DNA of 64,000 bases, from assembly GCF_000012965.1 (NCBI RefSeq), contig NC_007575.1, forward strand, positions 1,860,001 through 1,924,000, written 5' to 3'. A program made the position numbers and the translations under genes. Below the pieces are notes generated by a model. That model had not been told where the DNA came from and made no database searches. It saw nothing but the letters and a program-made list of their open reading frames with translations. Positions 26,678-35,941 of this stretch are shown piece by piece. The DNA is from Sulfurimonas denitrificans DSM 1251. Lineage in GTDB: Bacteria > Campylobacterota > Campylobacteria > Campylobacterales > Sulfurimonadaceae. Position 1 is the first letter of the stretch. Each line of letters begins with the position of its first letter.

Positions 26678-27692
26678 TTAAGCTCATCACTACATCTGTT
26701 ATCATCTTCTTCGCTACATCTCTACTTGAGTACTCCATAAGTGCTTTACTTTTGTCGGCTAAGTTTTGAGGCAATATTGAGAGTAGAGTTGCTCTTAAAT
26801 CCTCTTCTTCTCTTTGGCACCATCCAAGCTCGTTATCTACTATAAATTTTGCATTGTGGTATTGATGGTCTGAAGCTGCATGTGGAAATGGAATAAAAAA
26901 TGAAGGCAAAGCATTTGCACATAACTCCCAAAGCGTACTGGCTCCCGAGCGGCTAACTGCCAAATCTGCCCTTGCCATAAGTGATGGCATCTCTTTTGTA
27001 AACCCACACAACTCAGCTTTAACTCCAAGCTCTTCATAAGCGCTTTTTACTCTCTCATAATCTCTCTCACCAGCTTGATGGATTATTTTCACACCTCTTG
27101 CTTCAAGCTCAAGTGCCACACTAAGAGCTAAATCATTAATAGCTTTTGCACCTTGTGAACCACCTAAAAAAATGACGCACTTTATCTCATCTCTTAGCCT
27201 TGCATTTTTAAAAAAAATATCTTTTACAGGGTAGCCTTTTATAGGGGACGCTTCATCATAAGCAGAGATAAATCTCGTTGCAAATGGTTTTAAAATAGAG
27301 TTTAATTTTCCATAAACTGCATTTTGTTCATGTATGAAGAGTGGGATAAGTCTGCTAAGTGATGCAAATGATGCAGCTGCTGCTGAGAATCCGCCTACAC
27401 TGTAAGTAGCTTGAATATTATGTTTTTTAAGAATTGCTCTTGAGGCAAAAAAAGCACGCAAAACAAGCCAGAGAGCTTTTAATTTACCTAAACCTCTCTG
27501 GTTTACTACGCCTGTTGTTTGCAAAAAATAGACATGACTAAATTTAGAGTTTTGTTCAAAATATTTTCTATCTTGTCCACTTGTAGAACCTATAAATATA
27601 GCTTCATGCCCATCATTAGCACAAGCCTCCACTAAAGCTTCTGCTATCATCAAATGTCCGCCCGTTCCCCCACCAGTAATGCAAAGTCTCAT
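26670..27692 (-). CDS. murG: UDP-N-acetylglucosamine-lipid I transferase MurG
   Basis: This 340-residue glycosyltransferase adds GlcNAc to lipid I to form lipid II on the inner face of the membrane. GGGTGGHLMIAEAL is near the N-terminus, VGGFSAAAA and HEQNAVYGKLN follow, and the UDP-GlcNAc-binding region includes FLGGSQGAKAIND and RSGASTLWEL. It follows ftsW by 6 bases, a common cell-division pairing. Confidence 0.95.
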   Translation of the reverse strand: MRLCITGGGTGGHLMIAEALVEACANDGHEAIFIGSTSGQDRKYFEQNSKFSHVYFLQTTGVVNQRGLGKLKALWLVLRAFFASRAILKKHNIQATYSVGGFSAAAASFASLSRLIPLFIHEQNAVYGKLNSILKPFATRFISAYDEASPIKGYPVKDIFFKNARLRDEIKCVIFLGGSQGAKAINDLALSVALELEARGVKIIHQAGERDYERVKSAYEELGVKAELCGFTKEMPSLMARADLAVSRSGASTLWELCANALPSFFIPFPHAASDHQYHNAKFIVDNELGWCQREEEDLRATLLSILPQNLADKSKALMEYSSRDVAKKMITDVVMSLNA

Positions 27693-27698
27693 CTTTTT

Positions 27699-28862
27699 TT
27701 AATCCATTTTTGCTTTTTTTGATATCATAAGAACCATTCCAATTCCAACAGAAGCTGCAAGTATTGTAGAGCCTCCATAGCTTAAAAATGGAACGGAGAT
27801 ACCTTTAATAGGAGTAATTCCACTAATCCCATACGCATTTACCAAAAATGCAAATGCAAGCAGAAGTCCTACTCCTAAACTAAAGAGGTAGTTTTTTGAA
27901 TCCTTTGCTCTGTTTGCAATTTTAAAAATTCTCTGAAGCATTATCATAAAGAGTAGTACAACAATAAGTACACCAAAAAATCCAAACTCCTCAGCTAGCC
28001 CTGCTAAAACAAAGTCGGTGTGAACTTCACTTAAGAATCCAAGCTTAAAAGTTCCATTTGAAAGCCCTACTCCAAAAAATCCGCCATTATGGATTGCATT
28101 TAACGAGTGTCCTATCTGGTATGGCTCCACCTCGGTTGGAACTCTAAGTTGCGAAGCAATCGCTTCTGGAAAAATCTCTAAAATATTATTTTGCGCTAAT
28201 GCCCACCACGATTTTATACGCAAAATTCTATGTTCTGCTGTAAAGATAAAAAAGAGAAAAAATAGAACTGCTCCAATAAGTAGAGTCAAGAAGAATCTAA
28301 AACTGCTTCCCGCAAACATCAACATAAATAAAAGAGTAAGCCCAAGTACCACAACTTGTCCCAAATCATTTTGGACAAAGGCTATAACAAACATTGCTCC
28401 GATAAAAACAATCCCATAAGGAGCAAATCTGATATACTCCTCTTTCACGCCCATACCGCCATGATGCCCCAATTTTCTTGAAAAACTCCATGCTAAAAAA
28501 TATACAAACCCTATCTTAAAAAATTCAACTGGTGCAAGAGAAAAACCAAAAATTTTTATCCATCTTTTTGCACCTCCTACTGCTGAGACTAAAAATTCTG
28601 GCAAAAACGGCATTGCTATCATTAAAATAGCCGAACCGATAAAGAGAGAAAAGCCTATTGGGGAGAGGTGCTTATCAGGATCGCCTTGCGCAAGGAGCCA
28701 AATAACAAAAATACTTAAAAATCCAAAAATTGCCTGTCTTAGTGCAAAATGAAACTGATTAAGCTCAAAAAGAAGCGTTATATAGGCAGACAGAGAGTAT
28801 GTAAGAACTACACTTATACCGATAAGAAGCGCTACAGCTGTAAAGAGTTTTCTATCTGCCAT
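27699..28862 (-). CDS. ftsW: FtsW/RodA/SpoVE-family glycan polymerase, probably FtsW
   Basis: The 387-residue, roughly ten-helix membrane protein has the family core: KRWIKIFGFSLAPVEFFKIG, the VQNDLGQVVVL segment, GHSLNAIHNGGFFGVGLSNG and the C-terminal VPFLSYGGSTI. It polymerises lipid II at the division site or side wall. The position directly before murG favours FtsW over RodA, but the distinction is not certain. The GFFGVG loop and length are normal. Confidence 0.9.
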   Translation of the reverse strand: MADRKLFTAVALLIGISVVLTYSLSAYITLLFELNQFHFALRQAIFGFLSIFVIWLLAQGDPDKHLSPIGFSLFIGSAILMIAMPFLPEFLVSAVGGAKRWIKIFGFSLAPVEFFKIGFVYFLAWSFSRKLGHHGGMGVKEEYIRFAPYGIVFIGAMFVIAFVQNDLGQVVVLGLTLLFMLMFAGSSFRFFLTLLIGAVLFFLFFIFTAEHRILRIKSWWALAQNNILEIFPEAIASQLRVPTEVEPYQIGHSLNAIHNGGFFGVGLSNGTFKLGFLSEVHTDFVLAGLAEEFGFFGVLIVVLLFMIMLQRIFKIANRAKDSKNYLFSLGVGLLLAFAFLVNAYGISGITPIKGISVPFLSYGGSTILAASVGIGMVLMISKKAKMD

Positions 28863-28869
28863 GTACTTT

Positions 28870-29388
28870 TTACTTTATTTTGTTGATTTTTAGAACAAAC
28901 TCAACTTCTGCTTTAGATATATGCAACTCTTTAGATATAGTCTCTAAACCTACTCCCTGTTTATATAGTGAAATAATTTTTTCATCATCATTGCCATGGA
29001 TAGATGCTGGGATAGAGATTTGCTTCACTCCGCTCTCCAACGAGGAGAGTCTTGATTCTATGTGCCCTTCTATCATGTGGATACTCTCTTCGAGTCTTTT
29101 TATTGAGACTGAAATAGGCTTTACCATGTCATAAACTGTTCTCTCAACCTCTTGATATATCTCTTCATCGCTCATTCTGCTACTGTTTTGTTTAATATTT
29201 GTCTGCGTATCGGTTAATTTTTTCTTAAGATAAAAAATTTCTTTATTTAGCTCTTCCGCAACCGTTGCAACAGAGCGAATATTTTTATTATACTGCGCAT
29301 CTTTTGTAAAAACGTAATAGAGCAGATATAAAATCATAGCTGCCATAGCGACAACTAAATACTCTATATTTATTGACTCTAGTCTCAC
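28870..29388 (-). CDS. Membrane-anchored coiled-coil protein with C-terminal helix-turn-helix-like end (DUF2802-like)
   Basis: The 172-residue protein begins with GTG overlapping the preceding stop. A single membrane helix (residues 8-27) is followed by a charged, heptad-rich segment (30-110) that is probably coiled coil. The last 45 residues, IISLYKQGVGLETISKELHI SKAEVEFVLKINK, resemble a DUF2802 or HTH motif. Function is unknown. Coupling with the PilZ-like gene suggests surface or motility regulation, inferred from position only. Confidence 0.6.
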   Translation of the reverse strand: MRLESINIEYLVVAMAAMILYLLYYVFTKDAQYNKNIRSVATVAEELNKEIFYLKKKLTDTQTNIKQNSSRMSDEEIYQEVERTVYDMVKPISVSIKRLEESIHMIEGHIESRLSSLESGVKQISIPASIHGNDDEKIISLYKQGVGLETISKELHISKAEVEFVLKINKIK

Positions 29389-29906
29389 GCTTTACTCTCT
29401 TTTGCTTCACGAATCAACACTCTCTCTCTTGCCATCAAGTAAGCATTCCACTCTCTCTCATCACGCTCATGAATCTTTGTTATTTTTGCGAGTGAGCTAT
29501 CAATAGCAGTAAAAAAAACTGCTATATCACGCTTTGGATGAATAGGCATAAGTACTCTTCCATAATATTCCATGCCCTCTTCTAAAACGTTATCTCTCAT
29601 TTTGAAATGCTCAAATCCAATGGATTCTATCTCTGTTTCATTTGTAAGCGAAACCCTGCTCGGCTCTTCATTTTTTAAAAATTTCTCTAATAAATCGATT
29701 TTTCTATGAAGTTCAACAATAAGATTTAAAAGTACGGGGTCAGTGTCTGATGTATCGCCTTTGCCACGTGCCAATTTTAGCCATTGATTTATCGGATCTT
29801 CATCGCTCTCACCTAGCTTATCAAACTCTCTTAAATAAGACTGAGTATCTTGTGCAAGAGGGCTAAAAACTATATTTATTGGTGCTTTTACCAAACGGAC
29901 GCTCAT
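29385..29906 (-). CDS. PilZ-like protein
   Basis: The 173-residue protein has an N-terminal helical part and a C-terminal part that may be an atypical PilZ domain (IESIGFEHFKMRDNVLEEGM, then YGRVLMPIHP, then ITKIHERDEREWNAYLMARE). The usual PilZ RxxxR and DxSxxG binding motifs are not obvious, so cyclic di-GMP binding is doubtful. It overlaps the genes on both sides by 4 bases. A more cautious name is conserved hypothetical protein. Confidence 0.45.
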   Translation of the reverse strand: MSVRLVKAPINIVFSPLAQDTQSYLREFDKLGESDEDPINQWLKLARGKGDTSDTDPVLLNLIVELHRKIDLLEKFLKNEEPSRVSLTNETEIESIGFEHFKMRDNVLEEGMEYYGRVLMPIHPKRDIAVFFTAIDSSLAKITKIHERDEREWNAYLMARERVLIREAKESKA

Positions 29907-30763
29907 CCTAAAACCTTATCCATCACAATTAAAATAAAAAAGAGTATGCCAAGATAACCATTTACTGTAAAAAAAGCTCTATCTATTTTTGTAAAATCTT
30001 TTCTCACTAAATAGTGCTCATATCCAAGCATAAACATACTAAGAATGATTGCATTATATGCAAAAAAACCAAGCCCTGCAACCCAAACAAAAAGAGCCCA
30101 AAAGAGTATGGCAAGAGCATGAAATAGCGCAGAAAGCAGAAGTGTTGCTTCTTCTCCGTACTTTGATGGAATAGAGTGAAGCCCCTTTTCTTTATCGAAA
30201 TCTATATCTTGCAAAGAGTACAAAAGGTCAAACCCAGCAACCCAAAACATCACTCCAAAACTAAGTAAAACAGACCATGGAGTTATCTCTGCACTCACAG
30301 CTACAACACCAGCAATTGGAGCAAGACCTAAAGAGAGTCCTAAAATAACATGTGCTAAAGAGGAGAATCTCTTAAAGTATGAGTAACTGCCCAAAATAAA
30401 GAGAATCGGAAAACTAAGATAAAAAGCAAGAGGGTTGATAAGATATGCTACCGCTATAAAAACAAAACCATTTATCGCAGTAAAGAGAAATATACTAGTA
30501 GAATCAAGTCTTCCATCTACATTTGGTCTTGAAGCTGTTCGTGGATTCTGTGCATCTATATCTCTATCTGCAAATCTGTTGAGTCCCATAGCAAAGTTTC
30601 TAGCACTAAGAGCTGCGAATACTCCCAAGATTAAAAGAGTAAATCCAAACCAGCCATCAGCTGCAACTATCATAGCTATAAAAATAAAAGGCAACGAAAA
30701 GATAGAGTGTTCGAACATTACTAGTTCGTTAAAATCTTTAAGTTTATCTATATAACGTTTCAA
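29903..30763 (-). CDS. UbiA-family prenyltransferase, probably MqnP of the futalosine menaquinone pathway
   Basis: The protein (286 residues from TTG 30763) has eight or so membrane helices and the two UbiA aspartate motifs, NRFADRDIDAQNPRTA and DIDFDKEKG. It attaches a polyprenyl chain to the aromatic ring of the quinone precursor at the membrane. Campylobacterota make menaquinone by the futalosine route, so MqnP is likely. I chose the second TTG because AAGG lies 6 bases ahead of it and abuts the first. The gene starts the minus-strand series ending at bcp. Confidence 0.85.
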   Translation of the reverse strand: MKRYIDKLKDFNELVMFEHSIFSLPFIFIAMIVAADGWFGFTLLILGVFAALSARNFAMGLNRFADRDIDAQNPRTASRPNVDGRLDSTSIFLFTAINGFVFIAVAYLINPLAFYLSFPILFILGSYSYFKRFSSLAHVILGLSLGLAPIAGVVAVSAEITPWSVLLSFGVMFWVAGFDLLYSLQDIDFDKEKGLHSIPSKYGEEATLLLSALFHALAILFWALFVWVAGLGFFAYNAIILSMFMLGYEHYLVRKDFTKIDRAFFTVNGYLGILFFILIVMDKVLG

Positions 30764-30818
30764 ATCCAACCTTGAGCTTTTTTTGTTTTATTTTACCCAA
30801 AGTTGATTTAAATATTGA

Positions 30819-30824
30819 TATAAT
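30819..30824 (+). promoter_or_regulatory. Extended -10 element directly before miaA
   Basis: TGA TATAAT ends 7 bases before the miaA ATG at 30832, and those 7 bases are all T. The mRNA probably begins with the start codon or with a few T bases. The distance to the divergent prenyltransferase start is about 56 bases. Confidence 0.55.
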
Positions 30825-30831
30825 TTTTTTT

Positions 30832-31725
30832 ATGACTCAACTAGCAATTATTGGCGCAACAGCATCTGGAAAAAGTGATTTGGCGATTAAAATCGCAAAG
30901 AAAATCGATGCTTATATACTCTCAATTGATTCACTCAGTATCTATAAAGAGATTGATATAGTCTCCGCAAAGCCATCAAAAAAAGAGCTAGAAGATATAA
31001 AACATTTTGGGATTGATTTCCTACATGTAGATGATTACTTTAGTGTAGATATATTTATAAATCTCTATAAAGAAGTTTTGCAAATATGTAAAGAGCAGAA
31101 GAAAAATCTCATAATTGTAGGTGGTACCTCTTTTTATCTAAAGTCCTTGATAGAGGGTCTCTCAGCTATTCCAAAAATATCAAAAGAGCAAGAGTTACAT
31201 GTAGAGATAAAGCTTAAAAATCTACAACAATGTTATGATTTTTTATACTCCCTTGATAGAGAATATATGAAAAACATCTCTGCAAAAGACAGCTACAGAA
31301 TAGAAAAAGCGCTTCTTCTACATGTAGGCTCCTCCCTTACACCAAGTGAGTGGTTTAGGCAAAATCCTCCAATACCAGTAATAAAAAATATAGATATTTT
31401 TAATATTGATGTTAGTAGAGATATTTTAAGAGAGCGAATTTTAAACCGTACAAAAAAGATGCTAGATTTAGGGCTTATTGATGAAGTCTGCCACTTAGAG
31501 AAAAAGTACACCAGACTTCCCCACGCTATGAACTCCATTGGCATAGTTGAGACTCTAGAGTATATAGATGGTTTTATATCAAAAGATGAGATGATAGAGA
31601 AAATTTCTACTCACACTGCACAGCTTGCAAAAAGACAGCAGACTTTTAACCGTACTCAGTTTGACACTATAAGAAGTGCGCCACTTGAAAAATTAGAGGA
31701 TATTATCCTCTCTACTTTAGCTTAG
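30832..31725 (+). CDS. miaA: tRNA dimethylallyltransferase MiaA
   Basis: The 297-residue protein modifies adenosine 37 of tRNAs that read codons starting with U. It has the nucleotide loop IGATASGKSDLAIK at the N-terminus, SIDSLSIYKEIDIVSAKPS, and the tRNA-binding region TAQLAKRQQTFNRTQF. I place the start at ATG 30832; an upstream in-frame TTG at 30772 overlaps the promoter and would add 20 residues that look non-coding. It converges with and overlaps the GNAT-HDAC gene by 4 bases. Confidence 0.93.
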   Translation: MTQLAIIGATASGKSDLAIKIAKKIDAYILSIDSLSIYKEIDIVSAKPSKKELEDIKHFGIDFLHVDDYFSVDIFINLYKEVLQICKEQKKNLIIVGGTSFYLKSLIEGLSAIPKISKEQELHVEIKLKNLQQCYDFLYSLDREYMKNISAKDSYRIEKALLLHVGSSLTPSEWFRQNPPIPVIKNIDIFNIDVSRDILRERILNRTKKMLDLGLIDEVCHLEKKYTRLPHAMNSIGIVETLEYIDGFISKDEMIEKISTHTAQLAKRQQTFNRTQFDTIRSAPLEKLEDIILSTLA

Positions 31726-33455
31726 CCTACAAATCCGCTCCAAAGCCCCTCAAAAAAGTTGCCGGCATTCTCCCCAAGAGTTTGAGTTCGGTACCCGCCC
31801 TCTTGAACTACTAGAGTTTGAATTTTAAGTGCTCCGATAAGACGTCCCATCTCTTTAAAATCTTTGGCTTCATTTGACCATGTTCCTGTCGGGTCTGATT
31901 TAGCGGTGTCAAGTCCTAAACAGATGACAAGATAAGATGGTGTGAATTTACTAATCTGCTTTAGTGCGCTTATAAGAGTACGGCGATACTGCTCAGGAGT
32001 AGTGTTTTGTGCCAACGGATAATTTATATTGAACCCTTCGCCCTCTTTTTCTCCGCACTCATCTTTAAAGCCTGCAAAATGGGGATATGCGAACTTAGGA
32101 TCACCGTGAATAGAGATTGTCAAAACATCTCTGCGCTCATAAAAGATATCCTGCGTTCCGTTTCCATGATGAAAATCAACATCTAAAACTGCCACTTTTC
32201 CAAATGAGCTAAGATGATGAGCCGCTACCGCAGCCGAATTAAAATAGCAAAATCCACCCAAAGTACGACGCTCTGCATGATGCCCCGGAGGTCTAACCAA
32301 TGCATAGGCTATATGAGTACCGTTAATAACTGCGTCAGCTGCCGTTACTGCACAGTCAACCGCTCCTCTTGCCGCTTTGTAAGCGTTTGCATTAAGCGGG
32401 GTGAAAGTGTCCAGTGCATAATATCCGACTTGTAACTCAATATCTTTAGGCGGTCTCGCCATATTTCTAAGCGGAAAAACAATCGGGTAAATTGATTTTC
32501 CAGGTTCTATTATTTCACATGCTCGGCGAAGATAGTCAACATAAGCACCTAAATGCACCTGTTTTAAGAGTTTATCGCTTACATGTTTAGGTTGGATTCG
32601 TAAAAATAACCCTGTTTTGTCCAGTGCTTCAAGTATGATAGGAATCCTAACAGGAGCCTCTACATAACCCAGTTCTTGAACATGATGAATATCATGCCCC
32701 TCATTTACGACTAAAATTATCTTTTCTCTCTCTTTTAACGCCACTTTTGATGTAACAGGCTTACGTATATATTTTGGTGCACGACAGATAAAATACTCAT
32801 CTTTAAATGAGCGTACAACTTCGCTTATCTGAGATTTTGAGATTAAATCGCCGTACTTGCGCTCTAAAATGGCTCTAACTATTTTGTGTCCTAATTTTAA
32901 ATCTATGGGCTTTTCTTGTCCAAGAGTATCCATCATAAGATAGTATAAATCCTGATCGCCGACATTAACAGGAGATGCATAAATATTGTTGATGATTGGA
33001 TATACGCCGTAGCGTTCATAAAATTTCATTCTGGCAATATTTTGTTTGAGTATAGTTTCATCACTTATGATGGTAGAATCATCTACCGCACATTCAAAAA
33101 AAAGCCCTCTTACTCCAAGAAGCAGACACTCTTCTCTAATATACTCATATAACGCACTGCCTATTCCGCCGCCTGTTTTTCCAGGTGCCGTTGAGATAAG
33201 TTCAAGGTAAGCTATCTTGATATCTGGCATATGAAGAAGCATCGCAAATGCTTTAACTTTGCCAAGACTGTTTTCAACTACAAAAAGGATGGATCTGTAG
33301 TTGTACTTCATAGGATCATTTAGTTGCAATGAAATTTTAACAAGCTCCTCTTTTCTAGCAGAGGGAAATTGCTTTTTCAGTATCTCACGAACCTGTTCTA
33401 TAGTGTCACGATTGCTGATGGAAGTGTTATCGAGGATTTTTCTAATTCTAAACAT
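31722..33455 (-). CDS. Fusion of a GNAT acetyltransferase-like domain with a histone deacetylase-family amidohydrolase
   Basis: The 577-residue protein carries opposite acetyl chemistry in one chain. The N-terminal part (about 1-170) resembles GNAT: IAYLELISTAPGKTGGGIGS ALYEYI and MKFYERYGV. The C-terminal part (about 250-577) is a class II-like deacetylase with VRPPGHHAE, LDVDFHHGNGTQD and LGLDTAKSDPTG containing zinc-ligand-like His and Asp residues. It may remove acetyl groups from proteins, acetylpolyamines or another amide. GC content is clearly higher than around it (55% in bases 32341-32400), and it holds the only two CCGG sites I found, which suggests recent transfer. ATG 33455 is preferred to TTG 33458. 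Confidence 0.8.
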   Translation of the reverse strand: MFRIRKILDNTSISNRDTIEQVREILKKQFPSARKEELVKISLQLNDPMKYNYRSILFVVENSLGKVKAFAMLLHMPDIKIAYLELISTAPGKTGGGIGSALYEYIREECLLLGVRGLFFECAVDDSTIISDETILKQNIARMKFYERYGVYPIINNIYASPVNVGDQDLYYLMMDTLGQEKPIDLKLGHKIVRAILERKYGDLISKSQISEVVRSFKDEYFICRAPKYIRKPVTSKVALKEREKIILVVNEGHDIHHVQELGYVEAPVRIPIILEALDKTGLFLRIQPKHVSDKLLKQVHLGAYVDYLRRACEIIEPGKSIYPIVFPLRNMARPPKDIELQVGYYALDTFTPLNANAYKAARGAVDCAVTAADAVINGTHIAYALVRPPGHHAERRTLGGFCYFNSAAVAAHHLSSFGKVAVLDVDFHHGNGTQDIFYERRDVLTISIHGDPKFAYPHFAGFKDECGEKEGEGFNINYPLAQNTTPEQYRRTLISALKQISKFTPSYLVICLGLDTAKSDPTGTWSNEAKDFKEMGRLIGALKIQTLVVQEGGYRTQTLGENAGNFFEGLWSGFVG

Positions 33456-33538
33456 CAATGTCTCATCTCATTTGCGAAAATATAACATTGTAGCTTAACT
33501 CTGCTGATAAATAATTCTAAAAACAGTCTCTATAATCT

Positions 33539-35905
33539 CTAATTACTATTTATATTTTTAGCACTTTTTGCAAGCCCTGCCCAAGCTGAAGTTGGGTCTA
33601 TATCTATCGCTTCTTGATACGCTTTTTTGGACTCATCATCTCTCCAGAGTCTCTCTAGGACACTTCCAAGGAGATATTTCTGTCTTGAGATATTATTTTT
33701 ACTAAGTGTTACATCATCAAGTAGTTTTATAACTTCAAGAGCTTTATTGTAGTTCTCTTTTTGTATGTAGGCTTCATATAGTGTAAACTCAACATAAGGA
33801 GTTTGTGGTCTTGAAGCTGATGTTTTTTGAATATTTAAAACTTTATCACCATATTCAATAACTAGATTTGTATCTTTCGTCTGACTTCCAACTCCCATAA
33901 CTGCAACATATCTATCTATATCTATATAATTTTCACCATAGATATTTATAAGTTTTGCGATTGATTCAATCATCTTTTGGCTATTTTCTAGTCTCTGATA
34001 TGTGTCAAAGAGATTTCTATAAACATCTCTGTAAGGGGACTCTTTATCTTCGTCTATTAGTATTATGAGCTCTTTTGAAGCCTCTATAACATTGCTATAG
34101 TTACCAGTTGCAAAATCTATCTTGATATATCTGTATAGCCATTTTTTTCTAAGTTCTAAATCTTTAGATTTTATATTTCTATTCGCCATCTTTTTAGCAA
34201 GCTCAAAATCGCCTCCCTTCATGGCACACTCATATATACCATCATCCCACTGGCTTGAGAGTTCAATGTTATATTTAGATGAGATAAGAAGTACCTTGTT
34301 ACACTCTTTTTCTTTTAATGATAACTCCATAGTACCAATAGCTGCATCTGTTATTAGTTCAGGCACATCACCATACTCTACTTTGTCTAATTTTGCAATT
34401 TTTTCTTCAAGAGAGAGAGCTTCTTTAAACATCTTCTGCGCTATTAGAAGCTTTACCTTTTCATAAAGTGCCTTGTCACCTATTCTATCTCCAGTGTACT
34501 CATCTATCAACTTATTATATGTATCAAACTTATTTGTTGTGTTATCATCATTTACATCAAAAAAGAGTGAATCTTTTGCAATTTTTACATCTGAGAGATA
34601 GATGCCATCAGGAAATTTTTCTACATATATATTTAGTGCAACTAGAGCATCTTTTTTCTTAGCTGATTGACTAAGCCAGATACCTACATTTTTTACAAGT
34701 TCTTCATACTCATCTTCCGTAGCTTCCATATTTTCATAAAGTGCTTTTGCTATTGTAGCAGCTGTTATAAAGTCATTGTTGTCTAAAAAATCATACATCA
34801 TACTTGTTGAATCGACTTTGTCTTCAATAAAGTAGCTAGGTTTTACCAGAGCTATTTTTTCTATATGTTTTGCTGCTTCACTCATCTTTGCACTTGCAAT
34901 TAATACTCTGCTTAACTTAAATGCTGCGACTACTGCAATATCTATATTGTCTGTTTCGCTCAACGCTTTTTCATATAATACTTGAGCCTTTGAATTGTTA
35001 CCAGATTTCTCTAGAACCTCTGCCATATAGATATATCCCCATTTTGCATAAATAGAGTCATAATGCTCACTAAAGAGCCTGTCATAAAAATACTCTGCAT
35101 CACTATTTAATCCGATTTTATTGTAAGCTCTTGCAATTAGGGAGAGTACTTCAGCAACATTTTCATCAGATGAGTAATCTCTTAAGTAATCTTTTGCAAC
35201 TTCTACAAGCTTATCATTATCATTTAGTTTTGCGTGTGATCTAATCTTATAAAAAAGTAGTTCTGCTCTAAATAGCGAGGTAGGATACTCTTTAATAACA
35301 TCATTACATAAATCAAGTGCAAACTCATAATTTTTGTCTTCATACAATTTTTTTATTTTTATATACTCTGTTGCATCGCCTACTCTTTTAATATGTACTG
35401 GATTTCCCTTGATATCTAAACTTCCAACATATGGGAATTTTTCTACATGTGATGTATATGGAATGTTTATGGAGAGAGGATTTTTTTTATTTTTTTGTAT
35501 ATATGGAATATCATCTTTATATCCAACTATCATCCAATGTCCAGATAGTTCTACATTTGCATTAAAGAGTGTCTCCTCTTTTGTCAAATTAAAAACTATA
35601 GGATAAAGCTTCATTTTTTGAAATGGTTTGATTATCAAGAAAAAGGTATTTTTTTTTACTTCACTCTCAATTTCAAAAAAACTATTTTGAATTTTTTCTA
35701 TCTTTTGTGATGGAAGCTTGGAAAAAGCACAAACAATTTTTGTTACATTCTCAAAATCATCTTTAAACTCTTGACATAAAAACTTATCATTATGATTTAG
35801 ATGAAGTGTAGAATAGGCTTGATGACTCTCTTTTGCACTTTGAAGAGATATCTCAAGAGCAAAAATCTTTAAAGCAAAAAGGAGAAGGAGTACTATTTTA
35901 AACAA
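33539..35905 (-). CDS. Tetratricopeptide-repeat secreted or periplasmic protein
   Basis: The 788-residue protein starts with TTG (AGGAGG lies 9-10 bases upstream) and a signal peptide (VLLLLFALKIFALEIS). From about residue 180 to the end it has many tetratricopeptide-like helical repeats, such as AELLFYKIRSHAKLNDNDKL and YAKWGYIYMAEVLEKSGNN. TPR proteins organise protein complexes; this one probably works in the periplasm. It lies directly downstream of nuoN and may be read in part from the nuo mRNA, but it has no evident link to Complex I. Confidence 0.7.
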   Translation of the reverse strand: MFKIVLLLLFALKIFALEISLQSAKESHQAYSTLHLNHNDKFLCQEFKDDFENVTKIVCAFSKLPSQKIEKIQNSFFEIESEVKKNTFFLIIKPFQKMKLYPIVFNLTKEETLFNANVELSGHWMIVGYKDDIPYIQKNKKNPLSINIPYTSHVEKFPYVGSLDIKGNPVHIKRVGDATEYIKIKKLYEDKNYEFALDLCNDVIKEYPTSLFRAELLFYKIRSHAKLNDNDKLVEVAKDYLRDYSSDENVAEVLSLIARAYNKIGLNSDAEYFYDRLFSEHYDSIYAKWGYIYMAEVLEKSGNNSKAQVLYEKALSETDNIDIAVVAAFKLSRVLIASAKMSEAAKHIEKIALVKPSYFIEDKVDSTSMMYDFLDNNDFITAATIAKALYENMEATEDEYEELVKNVGIWLSQSAKKKDALVALNIYVEKFPDGIYLSDVKIAKDSLFFDVNDDNTTNKFDTYNKLIDEYTGDRIGDKALYEKVKLLIAQKMFKEALSLEEKIAKLDKVEYGDVPELITDAAIGTMELSLKEKECNKVLLISSKYNIELSSQWDDGIYECAMKGGDFELAKKMANRNIKSKDLELRKKWLYRYIKIDFATGNYSNVIEASKELIILIDEDKESPYRDVYRNLFDTYQRLENSQKMIESIAKLINIYGENYIDIDRYVAVMGVGSQTKDTNLVIEYGDKVLNIQKTSASRPQTPYVEFTLYEAYIQKENYNKALEVIKLLDDVTLSKNNISRQKYLLGSVLERLWRDDESKKAYQEAIDIDPTSAWAGLAKSAKNINSN

Positions 35906-35941
35906 ATGCTCCCTCCTCCTTTATATAAAAAATATATTCTA

